DNA from: Pelagerythrobacter rhizovicinus
Lineage (GTDB): Bacteria > Pseudomonadota > Alphaproteobacteria > Sphingomonadales > Sphingomonadaceae
Direction of reading: 5' to 3'
DNA length: 64,000 bases
NCBI RefSeq assembly: GCF_004135625.1
Contig: NZ_SDPV01000001.1
Location: 680,501 to 744,500 of the forward strand
Part shown: piece after piece, positions 39,446 through 49,968 of the stretch
How positions within the stretch are numbered: position 1 is the first letter of the stretch
Layout of the letters: every line of letters begins with the position of its first letter
Made by a program: the position numbers and the translations under genes
The notes under the pieces: model-generated
What the model was told of the DNA's origin: nothing
The model's database searches: none
What the model saw: the letters and a program-made list of their open reading frames with translations, nothing else

Positions 39446-40590
39446 CGCTGCCGCAGCATCTCGCGGTCAAGCTGCTCGATGGAGGTCACGCCCATCAGGC
39501 GCATGCCGCGCTCGATCTCGTCCTTGAGCAGCGTGAGCGCGCGCTCCACGCCCGCCTGACCGGCGGCGGCCAGCGCGTAGAGGTAGAGCCGTCCGCCCGA
39601 GGCTGCGGTGGCGCCCTGCGCCAGTGCCTTCAGCACGTGTGTCCCGCGCCGCACGCCGCCGTCGCAGATCACCTCGATCTCGCCGCCCACGGCATCGACG
39701 ATCTCCGCGAGCTGGTCGAACGGCGCGCGGCTGCCATCGAGCTGGCGGCCCCCGTGGTTGGAGACCATGATCGCGTCCGCCCCGATCTCGACGGCGCGGC
39801 GCGCGTCGGCCACGCTCATTACACCCTTGAGGCAGAACGTGCCGCCCCAGTCCTGCCGGATGCGTGCGGCCGTATCCCAGTCCATCGCGGTGTCGAGCAT
39901 CGTGTTGAAGTATTCGGCGATCGAAACTGCGCGGCCCGTGCCCTCGCTGACGTGAGTGTCGAGATTGGGCAGACGGAACTTCTCGCGGAAAACGTAATCC
40001 AGCGCCCAGCGCGGCCGCGTGGCGTAGGACCAGAGGGCGCTCGGCGTGAAGCGGGGCGGGGTGGTGAACCCGCTACGCGCGCACCGCTCCCGCTTACCGG
40101 CGACGATCGTGTCAACAGTCAGCGCCATGGCATCGAACCCGGCCGCCCTGCAGCGCGCGATCATCGAGGCGTTCAGTCCTGCGTCCTTGTGGACGTAGAG
40201 CTGGAACAGCTTGGGTGTTGACACGAGTGACGCGATCTCCTCGATGGTCACGGTCGCGAGGCTGGAGATGCCGAACCACAGGCCGAACCTCTCGGCCGCC
40301 CGTGCGACGGCGCGCTCTCCCTGCCAATGGAACACGCGCTGGAGCGCCGTAGGGCTGAGCATCAGCGGCAGCGCGCTGCGGCGGCCCATGATCGTGCAGC
40401 TCGTGTCGATCTCGGCCACGCCGGCGAGCACGTTCGGCACAAGGTCCACCTCGTCGAATGCGGCGGTGTTGCGTGCCCGGGTGATCTCGTCGTCGGCCGC
40501 ACCGTCGATGTAGTCGAACACCGGCCATGGCAGACGGCGCTTGGCCAGCAGGCGCAGATCGCCGATATTGTGGCAGTCCGACAGACGCAT
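39442..40590 (-). CDS. lldD: FMN-dependent alpha-hydroxy acid oxidase/dehydrogenase (LldD-like)
   Basis: A 382-residue TIM-barrel flavoenzyme. The active-site base is His279 in VSNHGGRQLDG with Arg283; the FMN phosphate loop is in VICDGGVRRGTHVLKAL. The N-terminal FDYIDGAADDE is typical of L-lactate dehydrogenase/glycolate oxidase members. It oxidises an L-2-hydroxyacid and passes electrons to quinone or oxygen. It diverges from the BlaI-like regulator across the operator region at 40646-40682, so it could share that control. Confidence 0.88.
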   Translation of the reverse strand: MRLSDCHNIGDLRLLAKRRLPWPVFDYIDGAADDEITRARNTAAFDEVDLVPNVLAGVAEIDTSCTIMGRRSALPLMLSPTALQRVFHWQGERAVARAAERFGLWFGISSLATVTIEEIASLVSTPKLFQLYVHKDAGLNASMIARCRAAGFDAMALTVDTIVAGKRERCARSGFTTPPRFTPSALWSYATRPRWALDYVFREKFRLPNLDTHVSEGTGRAVSIAEYFNTMLDTAMDWDTAARIRQDWGGTFCLKGVMSVADARRAVEIGADAIMVSNHGGRQLDGSRAPFDQLAEIVDAVGGEIEVICDGGVRRGTHVLKALAQGATAASGGRLYLYALAAAGQAGVERALTLLKDEIERGMRLMGVTSIEQLDREMLRQR

Positions 40591-40645
40591 GACCCGGCTC
40601 TATCAGCAGCATCGGCAGGCGCCAATCGGTTCATCTGCGCTTAAT

Positions 40646-40682
40646 GTTTACAAGCGTAGTCGACAGGTCTACGAACGTAGAC
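40646..40682. promoter_or_regulatory. paired BlaI-type operators over the regulator's promoter
   Basis: The perfect inverted repeat GTCTACG-AA-CGTAGAC lies at 40667-40682. A second copy, GTTTACAAGCGTAGTC at 40646-40661, agrees in 12 of 16 positions and is offset by exactly 21 bases, two helical turns. A candidate promoter (TTTACA 40647-40652, 17 bases, TACGAA 40670-40675) has its -35 in one copy and its -10 in the other. This is a classical repressor layout in front of the BlaI-like gene. Confidence 0.75.
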
Positions 40683-40702
40683 GCAAAGCCGGGGAGGTTT
40701 TC

Positions 40703-41095
40703 GTGGCGAAGTCGGAAGAAGACGAACGGCCCGAACGTATCAGCGATGCAGAACACGCCGTGATGGAAGCGCTCTGGGCGAGGAGCCCGCTGACCGCCGC
40801 CGAAGTGTGCGAGGCGGTCTGTGCCGAGCGCGACTGGAGCTTGCCGACGGTCAAGACGCTGCTTTCGCGGCTCGTAACGAAGCAGGCGGTCATGACCAGG
40901 CCGGACGGGCGGCGGTTCCTCTACAGCCCGCTCCTCGCGCGTGACGATTACGTGGGCGGGGAATCCCGCAGGCTCGTGGATAGGCTGTTCGGCGGCCGCG
41001 CGGCGCCGCTCTTCGCCCATCTAGCGCAGGAGGAGGCGTTGACCGACGCCGATATCGCCGAGATCGAGGCACTGCTAAGGGAGCTGAAGCAATGA
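40703..41095 (+). CDS. BlaI/MecI/CopY-family transcriptional repressor
   Basis: A 130-residue winged-helix repressor. ISDAEHAVMEALWARSPLTAAEV and WSLPTVKTLLSRLVTKQAV form the DNA-binding domain; the C-terminal helices dimerise. Family members are cleaved or released when a partner membrane protease is triggered. The GTG start at 40703 is 5 bases after GGGGAGG. The TGA overlaps the next ATG (ATGA at 41092-41095). Two operator copies lie immediately upstream. Confidence 0.92.
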   Translation: MAKSEEDERPERISDAEHAVMEALWARSPLTAAEVCEAVCAERDWSLPTVKTLLSRLVTKQAVMTRPDGRRFLYSPLLARDDYVGGESRRLVDRLFGGRAAPLFAHLAQEEALTDADIAEIEALLRELKQ

Positions 41096-42651
41096 GCTGG
41101 CTTCTCGATACGCTCGTCTGGACTGCGGCGCTGATTGCGCTGGTCCTCCTGCTGCGGCGCCCCGTCGCGCGCCATTTCGGGGCGAAAGCCGCTTACGGGC
41201 TATGGCTGCTGCCGTTCCTGCGCCTGCTGCTGCCGCCGATCACGTTGCCGGCTTGGCTGGCGCCCGAAGCGCCGGCGACACCCGCCGCGCTGCCTTCCGA
41301 GGCAACTTATCTCATCATCGATCGAGCTGCCGCCCTGGACGGGATGGGTGCAGCAGTGGAGGCAGCGTCGCCGACAATCCCCTGGGCGGCGGCGCTGCTT
41401 GCGCTGTGGCTCGCAGGCGCGGCGGTGTTCCTGTGGCTGCGCTTTTCCGGGTACCACCGGATGCGCCGCGTGCTGCTTGCCGATGCGGTCCCTGTGGGCG
41501 AGGCGGGCAAGATCCGCCTGGTGGAAACGCCGGAGACGAACGCTCCGATCGCGTTCGGCGTAATCGACAAGGTCGTGGCATTGCCGCCCGGTTTCATGGC
41601 TCAGCGAGACCGTGCCGCGCGCGATCTGGCCCTGGCCCATGAACTCGCCCATCACCGTGGAGGCGACCTGCTGGCGAACTTCGCCGCGCAGCCGCTGTTC
41701 GCGCTGCACTGGTTCAACCCGCTCGCCTACGCCGGCTGGCAGGCCATGCGCCGCGATCAGGAAGCGGCCTGCGACGCCCGTGTGGTCGAGACAAGCGACC
41801 GTGAGACGCGTGCGGCTTACGGCCAGGTCATCGCCAGCTTCGCTGCCGGACCGCGGGTCGCGCTCGCTGCACCGATGGCCTGCCCTGTCCTGGGCGATAA
41901 GTCGATTATTCACCGTTTGAGGAGCCTGACCATGTCCGAGATCACTCCGCGTCGGCGCATGGCCGGGCGCGCGCTGCTTGCGGCCGGGCTTCTCGCCCTG
42001 CCGCTGACCGCTTCGATCAGCTATGCGGAAACCATAACCCTACCGGAGCCGCCCGAGCCGCCCGCTGCGCCGTCCGCTCCTGCCGACGTGCCGCCGCCTC
42101 CGCCCGCTCCCCCGGCGCCTCCCGCTCCGCCGGCACCGCTTCCGCTCAAGGTCGTCGGCGATCACCCCGACGGCGAGCCACGCCACATCGTCGTCCATCG
42201 GCTCGATGGTGACCACAAGGGGAAGCCGATGGTCGTCAAGCTGCATGGTGATCGCGCGACCTGGGAAGGCAGTGTTCCGCGCCTCTCTCCCGAAGCGCGA
42301 GCAGCTCACCTCAAGGCACTTGAAGAATTCGAGAACGAGTTTGGCGAACTCAGCGAACTCGCCAGCCTGGGCGAGCGTATCGGACACGAAGTGCGCATCG
42401 CTCTGGCCGACATGCCGGAGGTCCCGCGGGTGATCGAGGGCTGCCGCGGCACCGAGGTGGTCCACGAGAGCTCCGAGGATGGACGGCAGGTGATCCGGGT
42501 CTGCACGGCTGCGATCAGCGCCGAAGCGATGCGCGGCTTGCGCGAAGCCCGAGCGGAGATCGCCCGCGATCGAGCGCTGTCCGAGGAGATGCGCGCACGC
42601 GTGCTGAGCTCTCTCGATGAATCGATCGCGCGGATGGCCGCGAAGAACTAG
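41092..42651 (+). CDS. BlaR1-like M56 membrane metallopeptidase
   Basis: A 519-residue sensor-protease. About four membrane helices surround the cytoplasmic zinc site HELAH (residues 183-187) with a downstream Glu in MRRDQEAACDARVVE. After the last helix (~residue 310) comes a long Pro-rich stretch and an acidic/helical domain. The penicillin-binding sensor domain of true BlaR1 is absent, so the signal is not expected to be a beta-lactam bound there. It probably cleaves the BlaI-like partner or an intermediate. No beta-lactamase gene is adjacent; the nearest beta-lactamase-fold protein is at 58436. Confidence 0.88.
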   Translation: MSWLLDTLVWTAALIALVLLLRRPVARHFGAKAAYGLWLLPFLRLLLPPITLPAWLAPEAPATPAALPSEATYLIIDRAAALDGMGAAVEAASPTIPWAAALLALWLAGAAVFLWLRFSGYHRMRRVLLADAVPVGEAGKIRLVETPETNAPIAFGVIDKVVALPPGFMAQRDRAARDLALAHELAHHRGGDLLANFAAQPLFALHWFNPLAYAGWQAMRRDQEAACDARVVETSDRETRAAYGQVIASFAAGPRVALAAPMACPVLGDKSIIHRLRSLTMSEITPRRRMAGRALLAAGLLALPLTASISYAETITLPEPPEPPAAPSAPADVPPPPPAPPAPPAPPAPLPLKVVGDHPDGEPRHIVVHRLDGDHKGKPMVVKLHGDRATWEGSVPRLSPEARAAHLKALEEFENEFGELSELASLGERIGHEVRIALADMPEVPRVIEGCRGTEVVHESSEDGRQVIRVCTAAISAEAMRGLREARAEIARDRALSEEMRARVLSSLDESIARMAAKN

Positions 42652-42662
42652 GTCGCGGCGGT

Positions 42663-43334
42663 TCAACCGCCCACTGGTTGCACGACTTCCTCGGAAACGA
42701 AGGTGATCCCCCGGGTCCCTTCGTTTGCGGCTTTCGCATTCTCGACATCGGCTGCCGCTGCCGAACTCCCGTTGTCGAATGTGAGCCCGATCTCGGGCCA
42801 TTCGACCTGATTATCTTTCGTCACGTTGATCTTCGCGAATGCGGGCCGGGCCGGATAGGCGCAGCCCATCTGCTGGCCCAGTCCTTTCAGATAGCCGCGC
42901 CGGATCAGGCCGGCGACGATCGCCGCCTCGAACTCGCGCTGATGGTCGGCGGCGCCGGTGATCTCGCGCACGATGCTGCGGAAGGGGATGAACGACCCGA
43001 CCGCGCTCTTGGCGATACGGCCGACGGAGATGTCGTCGCGGTCCTCGTCGGCAACGTCGAGGTCGGCGCCGAGCACAGCATCGAGTTGGGCGATCGCGCC
43101 TTCGACTTCGCCGCACTCGTCCAGCCCTTCGTTCGCGTAAGGCGACTGCGCCGCGGCCAGCAGGATCTCCGGAATCGGATCCTTTGCGAGGTTGAGATCG
43201 GTAAGCGGCGTGGTGGCGATGTCCGCCATGTCCGGATCGCGGTCGCGCACGTTCGCCTGGTCCCGCGCCGCGAGCGGCGCGCCGGCCAGGACCGAGGCCA
43301 GCGCGAGCGCCTTAGCGCATGTCGAAATAGGCAT
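42663..43334 (-). CDS. exported protein of unknown function
   Basis: A 223-residue protein with a signal peptide (ALALASVLAGAPLAA). I do not recognise a domain. It contains a DEC-G segment, one further Cys in QMGCAYPARPAF and a predicted helix AAIVAGLIRRGYLKGLGQQMG. It looks like a conserved sphingomonad protein. The start is ATG 43334; GTG/ATG-type starts upstream to 43349 are in frame. It overlaps the end of ypfJ by 23 bases, which suggests they are co-transcribed. Confidence 0.65.
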   Translation of the reverse strand: MPISTCAKALALASVLAGAPLAARDQANVRDRDPDMADIATTPLTDLNLAKDPIPEILLAAAQSPYANEGLDECGEVEGAIAQLDAVLGADLDVADEDRDDISVGRIAKSAVGSFIPFRSIVREITGAADHQREFEAAIVAGLIRRGYLKGLGQQMGCAYPARPAFAKINVTKDNQVEWPEIGLTFDNGSSAAAADVENAKAANEGTRGITFVSEEVVQPVGG

Positions 43335-44178
43335 CGCACACACTGTCATCGGCCTGCTTCATTCCGCGCTGCAGCGCTTCGGTGCGCTGGGCGCTCGAGC
43401 CGTGGGTGAAGCTTTCGGGGCTCACCTGCTGTCCGGCTCGGCGCTGCAGCGTATCGTCCCCGATCGCGCTCGCAGCGCGCAGTCCTTCCTCCATGTCGCC
43501 CGGATCGATCAGGTTGCGGTTCTTGCCGGCCCAGACGCCGGCATAGCAGTCTGCCTGCAGCTCCATCCGCACCTGCAGCTCGTTGGCACGGCCCGGGTTT
43601 TGCGACTGCGCGCTGCGCACCTGGGCGGCGAGCCCCGTCAGGTTCTGGATGTGATGCCCGTACTCGTGCGCCATGACGTAATAACGCGCGAAATCTCCTC
43701 CGGCACCAAGCTCGCGCGCAAGGGTGTCATAAAAGCTCGTGTCGATGTAGATGCCGTGATCCGCCGGGCAGTAGAACGGGCCCATCGCGCTCGACGCACC
43801 GCCGCAGCCGGAGTTGGTGCCGCCGACATAAAAAGTGAGCAACGGATCCTCGAACGCGATCCCCGCGCGCTCGAACTCGGGTTGCCACGTGCGGTTCAGC
43901 GAATCGAGCGCGTTGCAGGCCTCGAGAGCGTATTCGTTCTGTTCGCAGATCTGGGTGTCCGACAGGTTCGACTGCGGTTGCTGTCTGGATGGCGCGCTCT
44001 GCTGGACGCTGTCGATCGTGCCGAGCATCTGGCCCGGGTCCACCCCGAACACGAGCGCGGCCACGATCACGATCACCAGCGTGCCGCACCCGACCTTGCC
44101 TCCACCGCCGCCGGGAAACCGGCCGCCGCCACCCTGGCGTACGCGAATATTGCGCGGATCGAACCGGTTGAGCCTCAT
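43312..44178 (-). CDS. ypfJ: YpfJ-family zinc metallopeptidase
   Basis: A 288-residue putative neutral zinc metallopeptidase. A Gly-rich basic N-terminus precedes a single membrane helix (TLVIVIVAALVFGVDPG). The zinc motif is HEYGH at 171-175, with QADCYAG providing a later ligand. FYCPADHGIYIDTSFY is the family signature. The substrate is unknown. The ATG at 44178 follows GGAGAAG; the open frame back to 44271 is not family-like. Confidence 0.92.
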   Translation of the reverse strand: MRLNRFDPRNIRVRQGGGGRFPGGGGGKVGCGTLVIVIVAALVFGVDPGQMLGTIDSVQQSAPSRQQPQSNLSDTQICEQNEYALEACNALDSLNRTWQPEFERAGIAFEDPLLTFYVGGTNSGCGGASSAMGPFYCPADHGIYIDTSFYDTLARELGAGGDFARYYVMAHEYGHHIQNLTGLAAQVRSAQSQNPGRANELQVRMELQADCYAGVWAGKNRNLIDPGDMEEGLRAASAIGDDTLQRRAGQQVSPESFTHGSSAQRTEALQRGMKQADDSVCDAYFDMR

Positions 44179-44288
44179 GAATTCTTCTCCCCGAGGGCGT
44201 CCGACGATAGTATGTCTGGACAGGCGCAGACTTGCCGGCAAGAGCGGTTTGCGCAAGGCTTCGCGCATCAATCCGCAGGGGGTATCGA

Positions 44289-45044
44289 ATGTTCCTTTCA
44301 GGCAAGCGTGCGCTCGTGACCGGGTCGACGTCAGGCATCGGCCTCGCAGTCGCGCGCGCGCTGGCGGCGGAAGGGGCGGATATGGTGCTCAACGGCTTCG
44401 GAGAGGAAGCCGACATCGCCCGGCTCTGCGACGAGCTCCGCGCGCAGCATGTGGCGGCGGACCTGACCACCCGCGAAGGGTGCGACGCGCTGATGGATGC
44501 GGCCGGGCCGATCGACATCCTCGTCAACAATGCCGGGATGCAGCACGTCGCACCCGTCGAATCCTTCCCGGTCGAGAAATGGGACGCGATCGTTGCGCTC
44601 AACCTGACCGCAGCATTCCACACGGTGCGCCGCTCGGTGCCGCACATGAACGCGCAGCGCTGGGGGCGGATCGTCAACGTGGCGAGCGCGCATTCGAAGA
44701 CCGCATCGCCGTTCAAGAGCGCTTATGTCGCCGCCAAGCACGGGCTCGACGGCTTCACGAAGACCATCGCGCTGGAACTGGCGCGGAGCGGAGTGACGGC
44801 GAACTGCGTCAGCCCGGGTTACGCCTGGACGCCGCTGGTGGAGAACCAGATTCCCGACACGATGAAGGCGCGCGGTCTCTCCCGCGAAGACGTGATCAAC
44901 GACGTGCTGCTAGCCAAGCAGCCGACCAAGAAGTTCGTCCAGCCTGTGGAAATCGGTGCGCTTGCCGTATTCCTGTGCCGCGAGGAAGCGGGCAACGTCA
45001 CCGGTGCCAACTGGAGCATCGATGGCGGCTGGACGGCCGAGTAG
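44289..45044 (+). CDS. bdhA: 3-hydroxybutyrate dehydrogenase
   Basis: A 251-residue SDR. The cofactor loop is TGSTSGIGLAVA, catalytic Ser lies in ASAHSKTASP and Tyr-x3-Lys in YVAAKHG. The segments SAHSKTASPFKSAYVAAKHG and PGYAWTPLVENQIP are characteristic of D-3-hydroxybutyrate dehydrogenase, which makes acetoacetate with NAD. This fits use of polyhydroxybutyrate stores; no phb genes are nearby. ATG 44289 starts the family N-terminus MFLSGKRALVTG. Confidence 0.87.
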   Translation: MFLSGKRALVTGSTSGIGLAVARALAAEGADMVLNGFGEEADIARLCDELRAQHVAADLTTREGCDALMDAAGPIDILVNNAGMQHVAPVESFPVEKWDAIVALNLTAAFHTVRRSVPHMNAQRWGRIVNVASAHSKTASPFKSAYVAAKHGLDGFTKTIALELARSGVTANCVSPGYAWTPLVENQIPDTMKARGLSREDVINDVLLAKQPTKKFVQPVEIGALAVFLCREEAGNVTGANWSIDGGWTAE

Positions 45045-45069
45045 CCGGCCGGTGCGGGCGGGGGCGCAC

Positions 45070-46539
45070 ATGCATCGTTGGGCGATGATTCTGGTGGCAG
45101 CCGCCCTCTGGAGCTGTGCCCCTGCGCGAATGGTTTCCGCGCCCGGCGACAGTCTGGATGCGATCGAAAGCGAACTTGCCGCCGATATTGCCGTTCTGGC
45201 GAGCGACGGGTTCGAAGGCCGCCGCCCGGGCACGGACGGGGAAGCGAAGACGCTGCGCTACCTGGCGCAGACATGGCAGGCGATCGGGCTCGAATCCGGT
45301 ACGAACGATCCGGCGCACCCCTGGTTTGCGCCGGTCGCGCTGCAACTCATCACGCCGGAACGGTTCGAGGCGAGATTCTTCCGCGGCAAACGCAGGATCG
45401 CGTTGCCCGACGGGGCAATCCATCTCTACACGTCCGGCCGCCGCTCGCTGCTCGAACGCAGCCCGGCCGTGTTCGTGGGGCGTGAGGGGGAGAACCTCGA
45501 CCGCTCCGAGCTTGCAGGCCGCATCGCGGTCATGCTGTGGGACCATCCGCGCCAGGCCGAGCAGCGCGAGGCGCTGCTGGAGAAAGGCTCGGCCGCCGTA
45601 CTCGCGATCGTGCCCGACGCTGCCGAGCTCACCGAACTAGCCTTCTGGCGGAGCAAGGGCGCCTACCGTCTCGCGGAAACCGATGACGGTGCACAGCTCG
45701 ACGGCCTCCTTTCGCAAGAGGGCGCGGAGATCCTGCTGGGGGCAGAGCGTTTCGCCGCGCTCGCGGCAGCCGCGAGAGGGGAGAGCTTCCGTCCGGTTCC
45801 GCTCGAGATCGAGGCGCGCTTCGAGGCGGTATCGCTGTCGCGCGAAGTGCGCACGCACAACCTCATCGCGCGCCTCCCCGGCAAGCAGCCCGACGCCGGC
45901 ACGGTGCTCCTGCTCGCCCATTGGGATCACTTCGGGCGCTGTGCCGAAGGGCAGGGGACCGACCAAATCTGTAACGGCGCGGTCGACAATGCCAGTGGCC
46001 TGGCGGTGCTCAGTGCCATTGCCCGGCGGCTTGCGCAGGCGCCGCAGCTCGACCGCGACGTCTACTTTCTCGCGACCACCGCCGAGGAGTGGGGGCTGCT
46101 GGGGGTGCGGGCGTTCGCCCAGGACCCGCCCCTGCCGCTCGAGACCATCGTCGCTGCGTTGAACATCGACACGATCGCGGTCGCCCCGCGTGGAGGCCCG
46201 GTCGCCATTGTGGGCCACGGGATGACCGCCCTGGACCGGGATGTGGAACGGATCATTGCGAAGCTTGAGCGCAAGCCGGGCGATCACCAATATGCCAACC
46301 GCTACGTCCGCCGTCAGGATGGATGGGCGCTGCTCCAGCACGACGTGCCTGCGCTGATGGTCTCCAGCGCTTTCGCGGACCGCGAGGCGATGGAAGCCTA
46401 CATGCGGGACCGCTATCACCGTGCAGCCGATGCTGATGATGCGATACAGTTGGGCGGCGCAGCGGAGGACGTGCTGCTGCACCTCGCGCTGGTGCGGCAT
46501 TTTGCGAGCCTCGACGCTTATTCGGTCAGAGCTCCATAA
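45070..46539 (+). CDS. M28-family zinc peptidase, probable lipoprotein
   Basis: A 489-residue exported peptidase. LWSC at residues 13-16 looks like a lipobox. A PA-type insertion (about 120-230) precedes the catalytic domain: LLAHWDHFG, NGAVDNASG, TTAEEWGLLG and LNIDTI give the di-zinc ligands of M28 aminopeptidases. It probably removes N-terminal residues from peptides outside the inner membrane. The ATG at 45070 begins 25 bases after bdhA. Confidence 0.87.
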   Translation: MHRWAMILVAAALWSCAPARMVSAPGDSLDAIESELAADIAVLASDGFEGRRPGTDGEAKTLRYLAQTWQAIGLESGTNDPAHPWFAPVALQLITPERFEARFFRGKRRIALPDGAIHLYTSGRRSLLERSPAVFVGREGENLDRSELAGRIAVMLWDHPRQAEQREALLEKGSAAVLAIVPDAAELTELAFWRSKGAYRLAETDDGAQLDGLLSQEGAEILLGAERFAALAAAARGESFRPVPLEIEARFEAVSLSREVRTHNLIARLPGKQPDAGTVLLLAHWDHFGRCAEGQGTDQICNGAVDNASGLAVLSAIARRLAQAPQLDRDVYFLATTAEEWGLLGVRAFAQDPPLPLETIVAALNIDTIAVAPRGGPVAIVGHGMTALDRDVERIIAKLERKPGDHQYANRYVRRQDGWALLQHDVPALMVSSAFADREAMEAYMRDRYHRAADADDAIQLGGAAEDVLLHLALVRHFASLDAYSVRAP

Positions 46540-46557
46540 ATTGCCGCTCACCCCTAG

Positions 46558-48081
<1,524 letters not shown>

Positions 48082-48184
48082 GGGTGGGGCGCTCCTCGTG
48101 TAAGCCTCAGCGAAGGTTGCAGCATCGGGCGGCCAAACCTTCGGCTTCCAAGGGAGGCTCCAGCCCGCGCCAGGGTTCACATAC

Positions 48185-49366
48185 ATGACACCCGCCGCAC
48201 GGGTACAGGCCGCGATCGAGCTGCTCGATACCGTCATCATGGCAGCACAAGGCAAGGGTCCGCCTGCCGACCGGCTGATCGTCGATTACTTCCGCCAGCG
48301 CCGGTATGCCGGGAGCAAGGACCGGCGCGCGGTGCGCGAGCTTGTCTACCGGGCGATCCGCGTTTGCGGGCCGGTCCCGTCCAGCGGCCGTGCGGCGATG
48401 ATCGCGCTCGGCGCGGAGGACGAAGCGATCCTGCAGCTTTTCGACGGTTCGCCCCACGGCCCGGCGCCGCTCGCCAGCGGCGAAGTCGGTGCGCCGCCCG
48501 GTCTCGCGCCGCAATGGCTGGTCGAGGCGCTCGCTGGTTCCGGGATCGCGGGAGAGGAAGCTGCTGCCCTGCTGGACCGCGCCCCGCTCGATCTGCGGAT
48601 CAACACGCTCAAGGCGGGCCGCGAAAGCATCGACCTGCCCGAACATGGCGAACCGCTCGTCGCGCCTAACGCATTGCGCTTTCCCGCGGGCACTTCGGTC
48701 GATCAGTGGCCCGCGTACCGCGAGGGACTGGTCGAGATCCAGGACCACGGCAGCCAGCTCGCCTGCATGGCCGTGGAGGCTCGGCCGGGGGAGACTGTGA
48801 TCGACCTCTGCGCAGGGGCGGGTGGAAAGACTCTGGCGATGGCGGCCGCAATGCAGAACCGCGGCACGCTGATCGCAAGCGACACCGACCGCGCGCGGCT
48901 TGCGAACCTTGCGCCGCGGGCGGAGCGGGCCGGCGCCGGAATGATCGAGACGCTGCTGCTGAACCCGGGCCGCGAGATGGAGTCGCTCGAGCGGTTCGCG
49001 GGTGCGGCCGATGCGGTGCTGGTCGATGCGCCATGCTCCGGCACCGGTACGTGGCGCCGCAATCCGGAGGCGCGCTGGCGCCTCGACCCGGCGCAACTCG
49101 CGCGGTTTTCAGACACGCAGGACCGGCTGCTCGGTCTCGCTGCCCGGCTCGTGCGGCCGGGCGGGCGGATCGTCTACGTCACCTGTTCGCTGCTCGATAT
49201 CGAGGGCGCGGATCGCATCGCGCATTTCCTTGCCGGAAACCCGGAATGGCGGGCCGACCCGCCCGATCTTCCGCTCGGCCGAACGCGGGGGAGCGGCGTG
49301 CGCCTGACGCCGTTCCACGACCAAACGGACGGATTTTTCATCGCGCGTGCAGCCTTGCCGTGTTAA
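48185..49366 (+). CDS. RsmB/NOP-family RNA m5C methyltransferase
   Basis: A 393-residue SAM methyltransferase with an N-terminal NusB-like helical domain. Motif I is VIDLCAGAGGKTLAMAA; motif IV is DAPCSGTG with Cys284; motif VI is YVTCSLLD with the catalytic Cys334. It methylates cytosine in rRNA or tRNA; whether 16S position 967 is the target is unproven. The gap from guaB (103 bases) has no clear signal. Confidence 0.9.
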   Translation: MTPAARVQAAIELLDTVIMAAQGKGPPADRLIVDYFRQRRYAGSKDRRAVRELVYRAIRVCGPVPSSGRAAMIALGAEDEAILQLFDGSPHGPAPLASGEVGAPPGLAPQWLVEALAGSGIAGEEAAALLDRAPLDLRINTLKAGRESIDLPEHGEPLVAPNALRFPAGTSVDQWPAYREGLVEIQDHGSQLACMAVEARPGETVIDLCAGAGGKTLAMAAAMQNRGTLIASDTDRARLANLAPRAERAGAGMIETLLLNPGREMESLERFAGAADAVLVDAPCSGTGTWRRNPEARWRLDPAQLARFSDTQDRLLGLAARLVRPGGRIVYVTCSLLDIEGADRIAHFLAGNPEWRADPPDLPLGRTRGSGVRLTPFHDQTDGFFIARAALPC

Positions 49367-49425
49367 CCGGCGGCACTATGGCAGAGGAACCATCTGCAAG
49401 TGCCCGGGCCTACCAGGAGTTGATC

Positions 49426-49932
49426 ATGCGTTTTGCCCCCGCAGCCGTTGCCCTTTCGCTGGCCGTTGCGCTTACCGCAAGCGTGGGGGTGGGAGCGGAA
49501 CGCGAAGCCGATCCACGCGCGGCGGCATTGATTGCGGAAGGCCGCGCGGCGCTCGCCGCCGACCAGCCGCAGCGCGCCATCGATGCGTTCGAGGCCGCCC
49601 TGGCAGTCGATCCGGGCTATACGTCGATCTTCCTCGAACTCGCCCGGGCATCGCGTTCGGAGGGTCTGCAGGGCAAGGCGATCCACTACTACCGCGAGGC
49701 GCTGGCGCGCGATCCGGGTAATCTCGCAGCGATCTCGGGCGAGGGCGAAGCCTTGCTGGAGAAGGGCGCGATCGAGAAGGCGAAGGCCAACCTGGCCAAG
49801 CTCAGGAGCATGTGCGGTGAAGGCTGCCCCGAAACACGCCAGCTCGCGGCGACGATCCAGCGTGGCCCCCGTACTCCGGTGCTCGCCGCCGAATCGGTTT
49901 TGCCCGAAACGCAGGTGAGCAAGGCGAACTGA
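49426..49932 (+). CDS. exported TPR-repeat protein
   Basis: A 168-residue protein with a signal peptide (AAVALSLAVALTASVG) and at least two tetratricopeptide repeats: AAALIAEGRAALAADQPQRA, then YREALARDPGNLAAISGEGE. It probably mediates protein contacts in the periplasm. ATG 49426 lies 7 bases after AGGAG; the earlier ATG 49378 would bury the signal peptide. Cys-x3-Cys near the end (MCGEGC) may form a disulfide. Confidence 0.8.
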   Translation: MRFAPAAVALSLAVALTASVGVGAEREADPRAAALIAEGRAALAADQPQRAIDAFEAALAVDPGYTSIFLELARASRSEGLQGKAIHYYREALARDPGNLAAISGEGEALLEKGAIEKAKANLAKLRSMCGEGCPETRQLAATIQRGPRTPVLAAESVLPETQVSKAN

Positions 49933-49968
49933 TCGGTTTGCGAGCCATGCCCGTGCGGGACGCGCGCG

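Noticed and set aside
41092-42651. Calling the BlaI/BlaR1-like pair a beta-lactam resistance system
   Set aside because: The sensor lacks a penicillin-binding domain and no beta-lactamase gene adjoins; only the regulatory chassis is shared.
48082-48184. Possible decayed REPIN family A copy (CTCAGCGAAGGTTGCAGC)
   Set aside because: Only one arm is vaguely similar and no partner arm pairs with it.
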